Assembly (NCBI RefSeq): GCF_036248255.1
Contig: NZ_CP109178.1
Coordinates: 4,774,001 to 4,838,000 of the forward strand
Origin: Streptomyces sp. NBC_01717
GTDB taxonomy: Bacteria > Actinomycetota > Actinomycetes > Streptomycetales > Streptomycetaceae
Direction: 5' to 3'
DNA: 64,000 nucleotides
Both the position numbers and the translations under genes were made by a program. Numbering within the stretch: position 1 is the first letter of the stretch; every line of letters starts with the position of its first letter. The notes under the pieces are model-generated. The model was not told the origin of the DNA, did not search any database, and worked only from the letters and a program-made list of their open reading frames with translations. Positions 51,149-59,133 of this stretch are shown here, piece by piece.

Positions 51149-51733
51149 GTGCGAAAGCTGACCTACTTCATTGCCTGCTCCATCGATGGCTTCATCGGGG
51201 ACCCGGGCGGCGACGCGTCGTCCATGTACCCGTTCGTGAACGAGGAGTTCATCGAGTTCCTCACATCCCAGTATCCGGAGACGGTTGCGACCGAGGGCCG
51301 CCGTCAGCTCGGCTTTCACCATGCCGAGAATCAGAAGTTCGACACCGTGATCCAGGGACGGGCCAGCTACCAGCTGGCGCTGGACATGAACATCACCAGT
51401 CCGTACGCCCAGCTGCGCGAGCTCGTGGCCTCGCGGACCCTGAAGGAATCGCCCGACCCGAACGTCGAGCTCATCTCGGACGATGTGGTCGGCAGGGTGC
51501 GGGAACTCAAGGCGGAGGACAGCGAGCTGGGAATCTGGCTCTGCGGCGGCTCTCAGCTCGCGGGGGAGTTGCTCGACGAGATCGACGAACTCGTGATCAA
51601 GACGTATCCGCTGGTCTACGGATCGGGCATGCCGATGTTCGGATCGGATTTCGCGGCCACCGAGTTCGCGCTCGAGTCGGTGCGTGTCTTCGACAACGGG
51701 GTGCTGGTCAGGACGTACAGCCGGAAGCGTTGA
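51149..51733 (+). CDS. Dihydrofolate reductase family protein (RibD C-terminal type)
   Basis: 194 residues from the GTG at 51149. The N-terminus RKLTYFIACSIDGFIGDPGGDAS and the late GIWLCGGSQLAGELLDEIDELVIKTYPLVYGSGMPMF are the DHFR/RibD-C fold with its NADPH-binding G-G-x loop. Such stand-alone proteins are reductases of unknown substrate, often controlled by a neighbouring regulator. They rarely act on dihydrofolate. It is divergent from the TetR gene. Confidence 0.87.
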   Translation: MRKLTYFIACSIDGFIGDPGGDASSMYPFVNEEFIEFLTSQYPETVATEGRRQLGFHHAENQKFDTVIQGRASYQLALDMNITSPYAQLRELVASRTLKESPDPNVELISDDVVGRVRELKAEDSELGIWLCGGSQLAGELLDEIDELVIKTYPLVYGSGMPMFGSDFAATEFALESVRVFDNGVLVRTYSRKR

Positions 51734-51797
51734 CCTCTTGGTCCGCGTACCGCGAAATGGGGTCGCCACGAAGCGGCTGCGCCGGTACTTGTTGACC

Positions 51798-53180
51798 ATG
51801 ACCTACCACTCAGAAGAACTGCTTCCCGGCACGCAGCGCGCGCTGCTGCACCGCATCGCCACCGCGCAGGCCGAAGGCCGCGCACCCTCACTCGTCGCCG
51901 CGGTGCAGCGTCAGGGCCGGGTCGTCTGGAGCGGATCCCGCAGCTGCGTCGACGACCATGCCCCTGACGCCGATACGCAGTTCAGGATCGGCTCCCTCAC
52001 CAAGACCTTCACCGCCGTGCTGGTTCTGCGGCTGCGCGACGAGGGTCTGCTGGATCTCGACGATCCATTGGAGAAGCATCTGCCCGGAACGGGCGTCGGC
52101 GGTGTCACCGTCCTTCAGCTGCTCGGTCACAGCGCGGGACTGGGCGCCGAGTCGCCCGCACCCTGGTGGGAGCGGACGCCGGGCACGCTGCGTCCCGAAC
52201 TCGCCGATGTCCTCGGCGAGCAGACCCGGATGCATCCTCCGGGCCGGCGCCATCACTACTCCAACCCCGGCTACACACTGCTCGGTGCGCTGATCGAGGC
52301 GGTGCGCGGGGCATCCTGGGCGGAGGTGCTGGAGCGCGAGATTCTGGAGCCGCTGGGCATGAGCCGTACTTCCACCCAGCCGCAGGCGCCGCACGCGGGT
52401 GGCTGGGCGGTGCACCCCTGGGCCGATGCCTTGCTGCCCGAACCTGCCGAGGACCTCGGCCTGATGGCTCCGGCAGGGCAGCTCTGGTCCACGACCACCG
52501 ACCTCCTGCGGTTCGCCTCCTTCCTTGCCGAGGGGGACGACCGGGTTCTCGGCGCCGCCTCGGTGGAGGAGATGCGCGCGCCGTCGGCGCCGCCCGAGTC
52601 CGGTGACTGGGAGGGTAATTACGGTCTCGGCCTGCAGGTTGTACGCGAGGACGGGCGCACCCTTCTCGGGCACACCGGTTCGCTGCCGGGCTTCCTGGCA
52701 GCGCTCTGGCTCAGCACCGAGGACGATGTGGCTGCGGTGGTGCTCACCAACACCACCTCGGGACTATTCGTCGGTGAGGTCGCCGCGGACCTAGTGGGGA
52801 TCGTCGCCGATGCCGAGCCCCGTATTCCGGAGCCCTGGCGACCGCTGACCGAGGTCGACGCGGAACTCCTCGCCCTCACCGGTCCCTGGTACTGGGGCAC
52901 GCGTCCGAACATCCTGCAGCTGACCGCGGACGGGGGGCTGACACTGCAGCCGCTGCGTGGCAGTGGTCGCGGCGCCCGCTTCGTCGCGCAGCCTGACGGC
53001 AGCTGGATCGGGCTGGACGGGTACTACGCCGGGGAGACGCTCCGCGTCGTCAGGGCCGGCGACGGCAGTGTGAGCCACCTCGACCTGGGGTCGTTCGTCT
53101 TCACGCGTGAACCGTACGACCCTGCATCGGCCGTCCCCGGTGGGGTGGACGCCGAGGGCTGGCGAGGCCTCGGCGCCTGA
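51798..53180 (+). CDS. Beta-lactamase-fold serine hydrolase
   Basis: 460 residues from the ATG at 51798. The class C/PBP4-like active site is complete: SLTK (nucleophile serine in RIGSLTKTFTAVLVL), YSN in HHYSNPGYTLLGAL, and HTGSLPG. A C-terminal ~110-residue beta domain (GPWYWGTRPNILQLTADGGLTLQPL) is of the kind found in esterases and peptidases of this family. There is no signal peptide, so it is probably cytoplasmic. The start lies 64 bp after the DHFR-family gene on the same strand, so they may be co-transcribed. Confidence 0.88.
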   Translation: MTYHSEELLPGTQRALLHRIATAQAEGRAPSLVAAVQRQGRVVWSGSRSCVDDHAPDADTQFRIGSLTKTFTAVLVLRLRDEGLLDLDDPLEKHLPGTGVGGVTVLQLLGHSAGLGAESPAPWWERTPGTLRPELADVLGEQTRMHPPGRRHHYSNPGYTLLGALIEAVRGASWAEVLEREILEPLGMSRTSTQPQAPHAGGWAVHPWADALLPEPAEDLGLMAPAGQLWSTTTDLLRFASFLAEGDDRVLGAASVEEMRAPSAPPESGDWEGNYGLGLQVVREDGRTLLGHTGSLPGFLAALWLSTEDDVAAVVLTNTTSGLFVGEVAADLVGIVADAEPRIPEPWRPLTEVDAELLALTGPWYWGTRPNILQLTADGGLTLQPLRGSGRGARFVAQPDGSWIGLDGYYAGETLRVVRAGDGSVSHLDLGSFVFTREPYDPASAVPGGVDAEGWRGLGA

Positions 53181-53219
53181 GTGCGACGCCGGCACGGACC
53201 TGTGCCGCGGCGGCGTCAG

Positions 53220-53233
53220 GTTTCACGTGAAAC
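53220..53233. other. parS: parS site 8
   Basis: A perfect GTTTCACGTGAAAC in the convergent gap between the serine hydrolase and the winged-helix gene. Confidence 0.95.
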
Positions 53234-53274
53234 GCGAAGTGTGGTGACCGATACAGGCAGCCGGCGCGGACCGC

Positions 53275-54438
53275 TCAGGCCGTCAACTCCCTGTCCAAGG
53301 GTGTACGGAAGCGCGGAGTGATCCGCGTTTCACCGACCCATCCCGACAGCCGGGACGCCTCCGCCTCGATCGCGGTGGTGGCCTCCCGGCCGACGTCGGT
53401 CAACAGTCGCCACACCAGTTCACCGTCGGCGCGCTGAGCCCAGCCGCCCACGATCCGGCCGTTCCACCACACCGTCGGTCCGATATTGCCGGCCCGGTCG
53501 AAGAGCGCCGCCCGGTACCCGTCCGGCAAGTGGAAGCCGCGATCGGCCCAGCCCATCGCGCTCGGGTCGAGGGCCGGGAGCAGCGCCGCCCAGGGTTCCA
53601 GGTTCGGTTCGGGCTCCGTGTCCCCTGGCGAGACCCAACCTGTGGCGCCGCTGTCGAGCCGCACCTCCTCGGCTCCGGCGACTTCCAGCGCCTGGCGTAC
53701 CTGGCCGAGGCCCCAGCCCGTCCACCACTTCAGGTCGGCCTCGGTCGCGGGGCCGTAGGAGCGGAGCCAGCGCAGGGCCAGTTCGGCCCGTGCCGCTGCG
53801 GGCTCCCGGGCGGGCCAGGGCTCGGCTGCTGTCCATCGGAACTGGCTGGACGTCCAGGAGCCGCGCGGCCTGTCCCTGCGGATCAGGCCATCGGCCGCCA
53901 GCACCCGTATGACGCGCGTGGCGACGCCCTGCACCGTCTCCTGCTTCTTGCCTGGAAAGACCGTGATCTTCGTACGCAGCGCCGGTACGGCGGCGGACAG
54001 CTCACTGCCGGTGGCGGAGCCACGAGCCGTCAGGGCGGCGAGAGTCTCCTTCTCCGTCTCGGCGAGCCAGTGCGCGTCCAGTCCGTTCCCGTCGTCCCGC
54101 AGGTGCTTGAGGAAGGTCCGGCGCTCCTTGGCGGCCACAGCCCGGGCGTTCGACGCGTCGACGCACGGAGCGAGCCCGTGCGACACGGTGAACAGGGTGT
54201 TGCGCATGGAGAGCAGCCGGACCAGTGAGACGTCTTCGTAGAGAGCCCGTTCCACCGCGCCGACGCTTGCCTCGGACAGCCGGGCGCAGACGGAGAGAAA
54301 GAGCGTGGCCGCGTCGGTGGCGTGCAGGGCCACGACCGAGTCGGCCACGGACTCCGCGGACGCTGCCCGTACGGAGGGTGCCAGGAGATGGCGCCGACCG
54401 AGCCTGGACCGCCGCTGTGCGTCGCTGATGCCGTGCAC
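53275..54438 (-). CDS. Winged-helix DNA-binding protein (HTH_42/AlkZ-like)
   Basis: A 387-residue protein. It starts LGRRHLLAPSVRAASAESVADSVVALHATDAATLFLSVCARL, the signature opening of the HTH_42 superfamily. It includes WWTGWGLGQVRQAL and a C-terminal VVWWNGRIVGGWAQRADGELVW. Members include AlkZ/YcaQ glycosylases that unhook interstrand crosslinks, and many uncharacterised relatives. I could not identify the glycosylase catalytic motif with confidence, so repair activity is only a possibility. Confidence 0.8.
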   Translation of the reverse strand: MHGISDAQRRSRLGRRHLLAPSVRAASAESVADSVVALHATDAATLFLSVCARLSEASVGAVERALYEDVSLVRLLSMRNTLFTVSHGLAPCVDASNARAVAAKERRTFLKHLRDDGNGLDAHWLAETEKETLAALTARGSATGSELSAAVPALRTKITVFPGKKQETVQGVATRVIRVLAADGLIRRDRPRGSWTSSQFRWTAAEPWPAREPAAARAELALRWLRSYGPATEADLKWWTGWGLGQVRQALEVAGAEEVRLDSGATGWVSPGDTEPEPNLEPWAALLPALDPSAMGWADRGFHLPDGYRAALFDRAGNIGPTVWWNGRIVGGWAQRADGELVWRLLTDVGREATTAIEAEASRLSGWVGETRITPRFRTPLDRELTA

Positions 54439-54486
54439 CGGGACCTCCTTCGGTCCTTGGTATCGCCTTCGGGCTGCGAGCAGCGG

Positions 54487-54939
54487 TCAGAGGGCGAGCT
54501 TGAAGCCAACATGACTGGCGATGAAGCCGAGTCGCTCGTAGAAGCGATGCGCATCGGTCCGGGTCGCGTCGGACGTCAGCTGGACCAACTGGCAGTCCTG
54601 GCGCCGGGATTCGTCCACGGCCCACTGGATGAGCCGAGTGCCGAGGCCGCCCCCGCGCTCATCGGCATGGATGCGGACGCCCTCGATGATCGAGCGTGTC
54701 GAGCCGCGCCGGGACAGTCCGGGGATCACGGTCAGCTGCAGGGTCCCCACGACAACGCCGTCGCGTGCGGCGACGACCAGATGCTGGTTCGGATCGTCGG
54801 CGAGCCGCTGGAACGCGGCGCGGTACGGGGCGAGGTCGTCCGGTGACTCGCGCTGTGCGCCCAGGGGATCGTCCGCCAGCATGGCCACGACCGCCGGGAT
54901 GTCGGTGAGGGCAGCAGGCCGTATCTCCAGATCGCTCAT
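54487..54939 (-). CDS. GNAT family N-acetyltransferase
   Basis: A 150-residue single-domain GNAT. Motif A is IHADERGGGLGTRLIQWAVDESRRQ, and the C-terminal signature is DAHRFYERLGFIASHVGFKLAL. The substrate is unknown. It lies between two minus-strand genes, with no strong ribosome site at the ATG. Confidence 0.9.
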   Translation of the reverse strand: MSDLEIRPAALTDIPAVVAMLADDPLGAQRESPDDLAPYRAAFQRLADDPNQHLVVAARDGVVVGTLQLTVIPGLSRRGSTRSIIEGVRIHADERGGGLGTRLIQWAVDESRRQDCQLVQLTSDATRTDAHRFYERLGFIASHVGFKLAL

Positions 54940-54958
54940 GATCGGCAGACTACGCAGA

Positions 54959-55426
54959 TCACACCGCCTGTGCGGGGACCTTCAGCTCTTCGACCGTCCT
55001 GACGAGGGGTGCCAGCTCGGGATTCCTGGCGGCCTCGTCGAGAGCGGCACGCAACGCCGTGTCATTGGTCGGCCGGGCCTCGGCGAGGAGGGTGAGGCCG
55101 GCTTCGGTGACATCCGTGTAGATGCCGCGGCGGTCGGTGTCGCAGAGATACCGGGTCAGCAGGCCGCGGTCCTCGAGACGAGTGACCAGGCGGGTGGTGG
55201 CGCTCTGGCTGAGCACGACGGCGTCCGCGACCTGCTTCATCTGGAGATGGCCGCCCGGGCCGTTGTGCTGCCGGCTCAGGACGTCGAGCAGGGAGTACTC
55301 CCGCACGCTGAGGCCGTGCCCGGACTGCAGGGCCCGTTCGATGCGGGCCTCGATCTTGCCGTGGAGCAGGGAGAGGGCGCACCAGCCCTGGGAGAGGGCG
55401 GTCAGTGCGGGATCCGTCGCTGTCAT
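54959..55426 (-). CDS. MarR family transcriptional regulator
   Basis: 155 residues from the ATG at 55426, preceded by GGAGGAGAG. The winged helix is LSVREYSLLDVLSRQ ... MKQVADAVVLSQSATTRLVTRLEDRGLLTRYLCDTDRRGIYTDVTEAGL. It is divergent from an AraJ-like MFS gene. A 25-bp imperfect palindrome and repeated TGCAAT motifs sit between them, so it is probably a local repressor of that exporter. Confidence 0.92.
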   Translation of the reverse strand: MTATDPALTALSQGWCALSLLHGKIEARIERALQSGHGLSVREYSLLDVLSRQHNGPGGHLQMKQVADAVVLSQSATTRLVTRLEDRGLLTRYLCDTDRRGIYTDVTEAGLTLLAEARPTNDTALRAALDEAARNPELAPLVRTVEELKVPAQAV

Positions 55427-55501
55427 GGTCTCTCCTCCGTGCGGGAGCTGCTTCCGTCCAGGATAGGGGACGTCTGCAATAGCCCGCGCTTGCAATTAAC
55501 T

Positions 55502-55526
55502 AGCGTCTGCAATTATTGTCGACGCT
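55502..55526. promoter_or_regulatory. Probable MarR operator
   Basis: AGCGTC-TG-CAAT, a central T, then ATTG-TC-GACGCT form a near-perfect 25-bp palindrome. Two further TGCAAT motifs lie upstream (near 55474 and 55491). It is located between divergent starts at 55426 and 55566. Confidence 0.7.
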
Positions 55527-55565
55527 TGTAAGGCGCAGACGCAATCTTCTGGGAAGGTGAAACCC

Positions 55566-56777
55566 ATGCCGCTCGCGCTCCTCGCCCTCGCCATCGGGGC
55601 ATTCGGTATCGGCACCACCGAGTTCGTGATCATGGGGTTGCTCCCCGAGGTTGCTGCGGACTTCCAGGTCTCGATCCCGACCGCAGGATTCCTGGTCACG
55701 GGCTACGCCCTCGGTGTCGTAGTCGGCGCCCCGCTGATGACGGTCCTCGGCACCCGGGTCACCCGCAAACGCATGCTGATGCTCCTGATGGGGCTGTTCA
55801 TCCTGGGCAATGCGGTGTCCGCCGTAGCCCCCGTCTTCGGCGTGATGCTCGCGGGACGGGTGATCGCCTCTCTCGCCCACGGCGCGTTCTTCGGCATCGG
55901 GTCGGTCGTCGCGGCCGATCTGGTCGCCCCGCAGAAGAAGGCCGGCGCGATCGCCACGATGTTCACCGGCCTCACCGTCGCCAATGTCGTCGGCGTACCG
56001 CTGGGAACGTACATCGGGCAGAGCGTCGGGTGGCGCACCACGTTCTTCGTCGTTGCGGCTCTCGGAGTCGTCGGCCTCCTCGGTGTGGCCAAGCTGGTTC
56101 CCGAGCAGCCGAGGGCAGAAGGCGTACGGCTCCGCCACGAGCTGGCCGCGTTCCGCAATGTGCAGGTGCTGCTCGCCATGGCGATGACCGTCCTGGGCTT
56201 CGGCGGTGTCTTCGCCGCGATCACCTACATCACGCCGATGATGACCGAGACCGCCGGTTACTCGGCGTCCTCCGTCACATGGCTGCTGGTCCTCTTCGGG
56301 CTCGGCATGGTCGGGGGCAATCTGCTCGGCGGCAAGTTCGCCGACCGCCACCTGATGCCGATGCTGTACGTGTCGCTGGGCGCCCTCGCCGTGGTCCTGT
56401 CCCTGTTCACTCTGACCGCCCACAACAAGATCGCGGCAGCCGTCACCATCGTTCTGATCGGCGGTCTGGGCTTCGCGACCGTACCGCCGCTGCAGAAGCG
56501 CGTGCTCGACCAGGCCGCGGGTGCCCCGACCCTCGCCTCCGCCGTCAACATCGGCGCCTTCAACCTCGGCAACGCACTGTCGGCGTGGCTCGGCGGCATC
56601 GTCATCGCGGCGGGCTTCGGCTACACCGCACCCAACTGGGTCGGCGCCGCCCTGGCCGCATCCGCCCTGGCCCTCGCCGTCCTCTCCAGCGTTCTGGAAA
56701 GCCGGACGGTCACGCACAGCCGACGCGTCGCCGGTCAGGTCCCCGAGCCGGTCGCAGTCGCCGAAGCCCGGCGCTGA
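55566..56777 (+). CDS. MFS transporter, AraJ/DHA1-like
   Basis: About 403 residues from the ATG at 55566, with AAGGTG upstream. Twelve membrane helices are visible. The N-terminus LALLALAIGAFGIGTTEFVIMGLLPEVA is highly characteristic of AraJ/YdhP/CmlR-type exporters. Motif A-like VLGTRVTRKRMLMLLM follows TM2. It is likely a proton-driven exporter of small molecules or drugs, controlled by the divergent MarR protein. The next gene starts 57 bp downstream and is probably co-transcribed. Confidence 0.92.
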   Translation: MPLALLALAIGAFGIGTTEFVIMGLLPEVAADFQVSIPTAGFLVTGYALGVVVGAPLMTVLGTRVTRKRMLMLLMGLFILGNAVSAVAPVFGVMLAGRVIASLAHGAFFGIGSVVAADLVAPQKKAGAIATMFTGLTVANVVGVPLGTYIGQSVGWRTTFFVVAALGVVGLLGVAKLVPEQPRAEGVRLRHELAAFRNVQVLLAMAMTVLGFGGVFAAITYITPMMTETAGYSASSVTWLLVLFGLGMVGGNLLGGKFADRHLMPMLYVSLGALAVVLSLFTLTAHNKIAAAVTIVLIGGLGFATVPPLQKRVLDQAAGAPTLASAVNIGAFNLGNALSAWLGGIVIAAGFGYTAPNWVGAALAASALALAVLSSVLESRTVTHSRRVAGQVPEPVAVAEARR

Positions 56778-56833
56778 CACCCCCACAACCACCACACGTA
56801 CGTACGCCCCATCGCACCAAGGAGATATCCCTC

Positions 56834-57265
56834 ATGACCACCACCCTCTCGCCGGCCGCCGTAACTCCGCTGAGCGTCCAGGACGCGGAAGCGCTCGTCG
56901 CCACTGCTCGCACCGCCGCGGAGGCAGCCGGTGTCGCCGCTGCCGTCTCGGTCCTCGACGCGGGCGGTCACCTGCTGGCTTTCCGGCGCGACGACCGGGC
57001 CGTTCTCATCGCGGGCGAGACCAGCACCCGCAAGGCGTACACGGCCCTCCAGCTCGGTGCCCCGACCGCCGACCTCGTCGACGCGGTCCAGCCGGGCGGG
57101 CTCTTCCACACCCTGCCGACCGCTCTTGACCGGCCGCTGCTCTTCATCGCCGGCGGGGTGCCGGTCTTTCGCGACGGCCGGCTGATCGGCGCCGTCGGCG
57201 TGGGCGGCGGCGCACCCGAGCAGGACCACGGCTTCGCGACAGCTGCCGTGGAGGCGCTCGCCTAG
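56834..57265 (+). CDS. GlcG/HbpS-like (DUF336) protein
   Basis: A 143-residue protein with AAGGAGATATCC upstream of the ATG. The fold signature runs ALVATARTAAEAAGVAAAVSVLDAGGHLLAFRRDDRA, then SxxKAYTAL (STRKAYTALQLG) and GGVPVFRDGRLIGAVGVGGG. Relatives include GlcG and the haem-binding HbpS of Streptomyces. This one has no signal peptide, unlike secreted HbpS. Function in the MarR-MFS unit is unknown; haem binding is possible. Confidence 0.88.
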   Translation: MTTTLSPAAVTPLSVQDAEALVATARTAAEAAGVAAAVSVLDAGGHLLAFRRDDRAVLIAGETSTRKAYTALQLGAPTADLVDAVQPGGLFHTLPTALDRPLLFIAGGVPVFRDGRLIGAVGVGGGAPEQDHGFATAAVEALA

Positions 57266-57301
57266 TCGGCGAACCACCCCCCGCAGACAGCGGAAGCACA
57301 T

Positions 57302-57353
57302 GAATGTCCGTTCCCAAGTGCCTGGAGAACCTCGGCACGGGGGACGGACATTC
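57302..57353. terminator. Long hairpin between convergent genes
   Basis: Outer arms GAATGTCCGT (57302-57311) and ACGGACATTC (57344-57353), with an inner GTGCC/GGCAC stem, between convergent genes ending at 57265 and 57396. Confidence 0.7.
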
Positions 57354-57395
57354 GCGGTTGCGCGGGTGGACAACCTTTCGGCCGGCCGGTAGGTG

Positions 57396-58283
57396 TCAGC
57401 CCGTCGCCACAGTCAGCGGCGCGAAGCGACGAGTCCAGTCGCCCGGCAGCTCCGGGGCCCGGTAGGTCATCACCGTGGTGAAGGAACCGGCTTGCAGACC
57501 GCACTCCTTGAGCACGCTCAGCAGTTCCTCGTGGCGTGCGTCGATATCCAGGCGAAGGGGGCGGTCCGTTGCCTTCGCGAGCGAGGTGACAAGCGCCTTG
57601 GCCGTGTCGGTGTCCCGGGCGATCAGCGGACCGACCGCGTGGGTCCGCTCACTCGGCCAGACGGCCGCGTAACCCACCAGCTCACCGTTGTCCTCCGCGA
57701 CCCGCAGGTGGTCCGCGAACGCCGGCAGCCGGGCGAGAATATGAGTCCGGTCGGCGCCGAAGACCTCCGCGTCCAGCCGGAGCATGGCATGCAGATCCCC
57801 GGCGGCGGCCGGGCGGACGGTCACGGCGCCCGCCGTCGAAACGCCACCGCTCGATGCATCGCTCGGCCGGAAGTGCCCGATCACTCGCTCTGCCCGCCCC
57901 ACCGTTTCGAAGCCGAACTCTTCGTAGAGGGGCCGCCCCGGCTCCGTCGCGTACAGGCTGAGCGAGGTCTTCCCGGTCGCCTCGATCACATGGCGCATCA
58001 GACGACGGCCGATCCCCTGCCGCGCGTACCGCTCGGCGACGAGCAGCATGCCGACGGCGGCGAAGCCCTGGCCGTAGGAGGTCACCACACAGGCGGCCAT
58101 CAGGCCTTTGCCCTCGGGGTCGTCGATGCCGTAGCCCGTCCCTGCGGACAGGAGCAGGCCCCATCGGAGCTCATCACGCGGCCAGCCGCGGTCCTCGCAG
58201 AGATCGGCGCAGGGGACCAGGTCTCCCCGGGTGAGACGCCGGACGGATGCGTCGGCGTGCGGACGGGGCAGTGGGCTGGGCAT
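57396..58283 (-). CDS. GNAT family protein with a second C-terminal domain
   Basis: A 295-residue protein. The N-terminal acetyltransferase has motif A as LVAERYARQGIGRRLMRHVIEA followed by YATEPGRPLYEEFGFETVGRAERVIGHF. The second half (from ~150, VTVRPAAAGDLHAMLRLDAEVFGADR to CGLQAGSFTTVMTYRA) is the GNAT-like C-terminal domain often paired with it, likely without its own catalysis. The substrate is unknown. Confidence 0.87.
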   Translation of the reverse strand: MPSPLPRPHADASVRRLTRGDLVPCADLCEDRGWPRDELRWGLLLSAGTGYGIDDPEGKGLMAACVVTSYGQGFAAVGMLLVAERYARQGIGRRLMRHVIEATGKTSLSLYATEPGRPLYEEFGFETVGRAERVIGHFRPSDASSGGVSTAGAVTVRPAAAGDLHAMLRLDAEVFGADRTHILARLPAFADHLRVAEDNGELVGYAAVWPSERTHAVGPLIARDTDTAKALVTSLAKATDRPLRLDIDARHEELLSVLKECGLQAGSFTTVMTYRAPELPGDWTRRFAPLTVATG

Positions 58284-58288
58284 GAGGC

Positions 58289-58825
58289 TCAGGCTGTCCG
58301 ACGCACTGATCGCTCGTCCACCGCTTTACCGGAACTGGCCGAGACCCGCAGCCGTCGGCCGCGCCGGGTCGGCCCCCATGGCTTCAGTACCGAGACCGCG
58401 GTGATGAAGAGATACGTGGCTGTCGCCACGGAAGGTGCGACGACCAGATTGATGTCGGCGGCGCCCTGTGCCGCCGCCTCGTTGATGCCCGGCCGCAGCG
58501 AGAAGATCGACAGGGCCGTGGTGATCAGAGTGAGCCAGAACTTTGTCCAGACCCAACGGTGTCTGGCCAGGCCCCACGAGGTGCCGAGTGCCAGCACGAG
58601 ACCACTGAGGAGCGAGATCAGAGCGACGGGCACGACCAGCCAGTCCCCGAAGATCTTCATGGCGCGGGTCGCGGCCTGCGCGGTGGTGGTGTCGCCGGTC
58701 AGGAAGGCCGTGATCCCGAGTGTCAGCAGGCAGACGGTGAGGCCCAGCCAGCTGACGGAGACCGCGACATGGACGACCAGGAGACTTCGGCGAGCGGGGC
58801 GCTTGAGTGGTTTCACGTGAAACAC
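58289..58825 (-). CDS. Integral membrane protein, DUF2269-like
   Basis: A 178-residue protein with four predicted membrane helices: LLVVHVAVSVSWLGLTVCLLTLGITAFL, WLVVPVALISLLSGLVLALG, WVWTKFWLTLITTALSIF and a last one near ATATYLFITAVSVL. The basic tail is RRGRRLRVSASSG. The likely GTG at 58825 or the one at 58816 lies inside a parS, with no clear ribosome site; an upstream GTG at 58912 is also possible. The family name is a guess from length and topology. Confidence 0.65.
   Translation of the reverse strand: MFHVKPLKRPARRSLLVVHVAVSVSWLGLTVCLLTLGITAFLTGDTTTAQAATRAMKIFGDWLVVPVALISLLSGLVLALGTSWGLARHRWVWTKFWLTLITTALSIFSLRPGINEAAAQGAADINLVVAPSVATATYLFITAVSVLKPWGPTRRGRRLRVSASSGKAVDERSVRRTA
58810..58823. 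other. parS: parS site 9
   Basis: A perfect GTTTCACGTGAAAC overlapping the probable start codon of the DUF2269-like gene. The 58826-59133 stretch beyond it holds no gene and should contain the flavohemoglobin promoter. Confidence 0.93.
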
Positions 58826-59133
58826 GGTGCCCGGCAAAGGGCAGTTGGGCGTCCGACAGCGGGAGTATCCGTGTGTACGTGCTTGGGCGTACGTGGTGCC
58901 TTCCTGTCGCACTCTCCGGGCGGGCGCCGTGGCATGAAGTCCTGCCCTGGATCCCGGCTACGGCCATGGGGCAAGGGAGCGTAACGGGAAACGTGGTTCG
59001 GATACCCGGACTTCCCATTATTTGTCCGGCCCTGAGCCGACGCAGGCATGCTGGGACGAGGGGCCGCACGCGGTGGCTGCGAGCACTGTCGGCACGCAAG
59101 GCGACCAGAAGATGTTCGAGGCGAGGCACAGTT

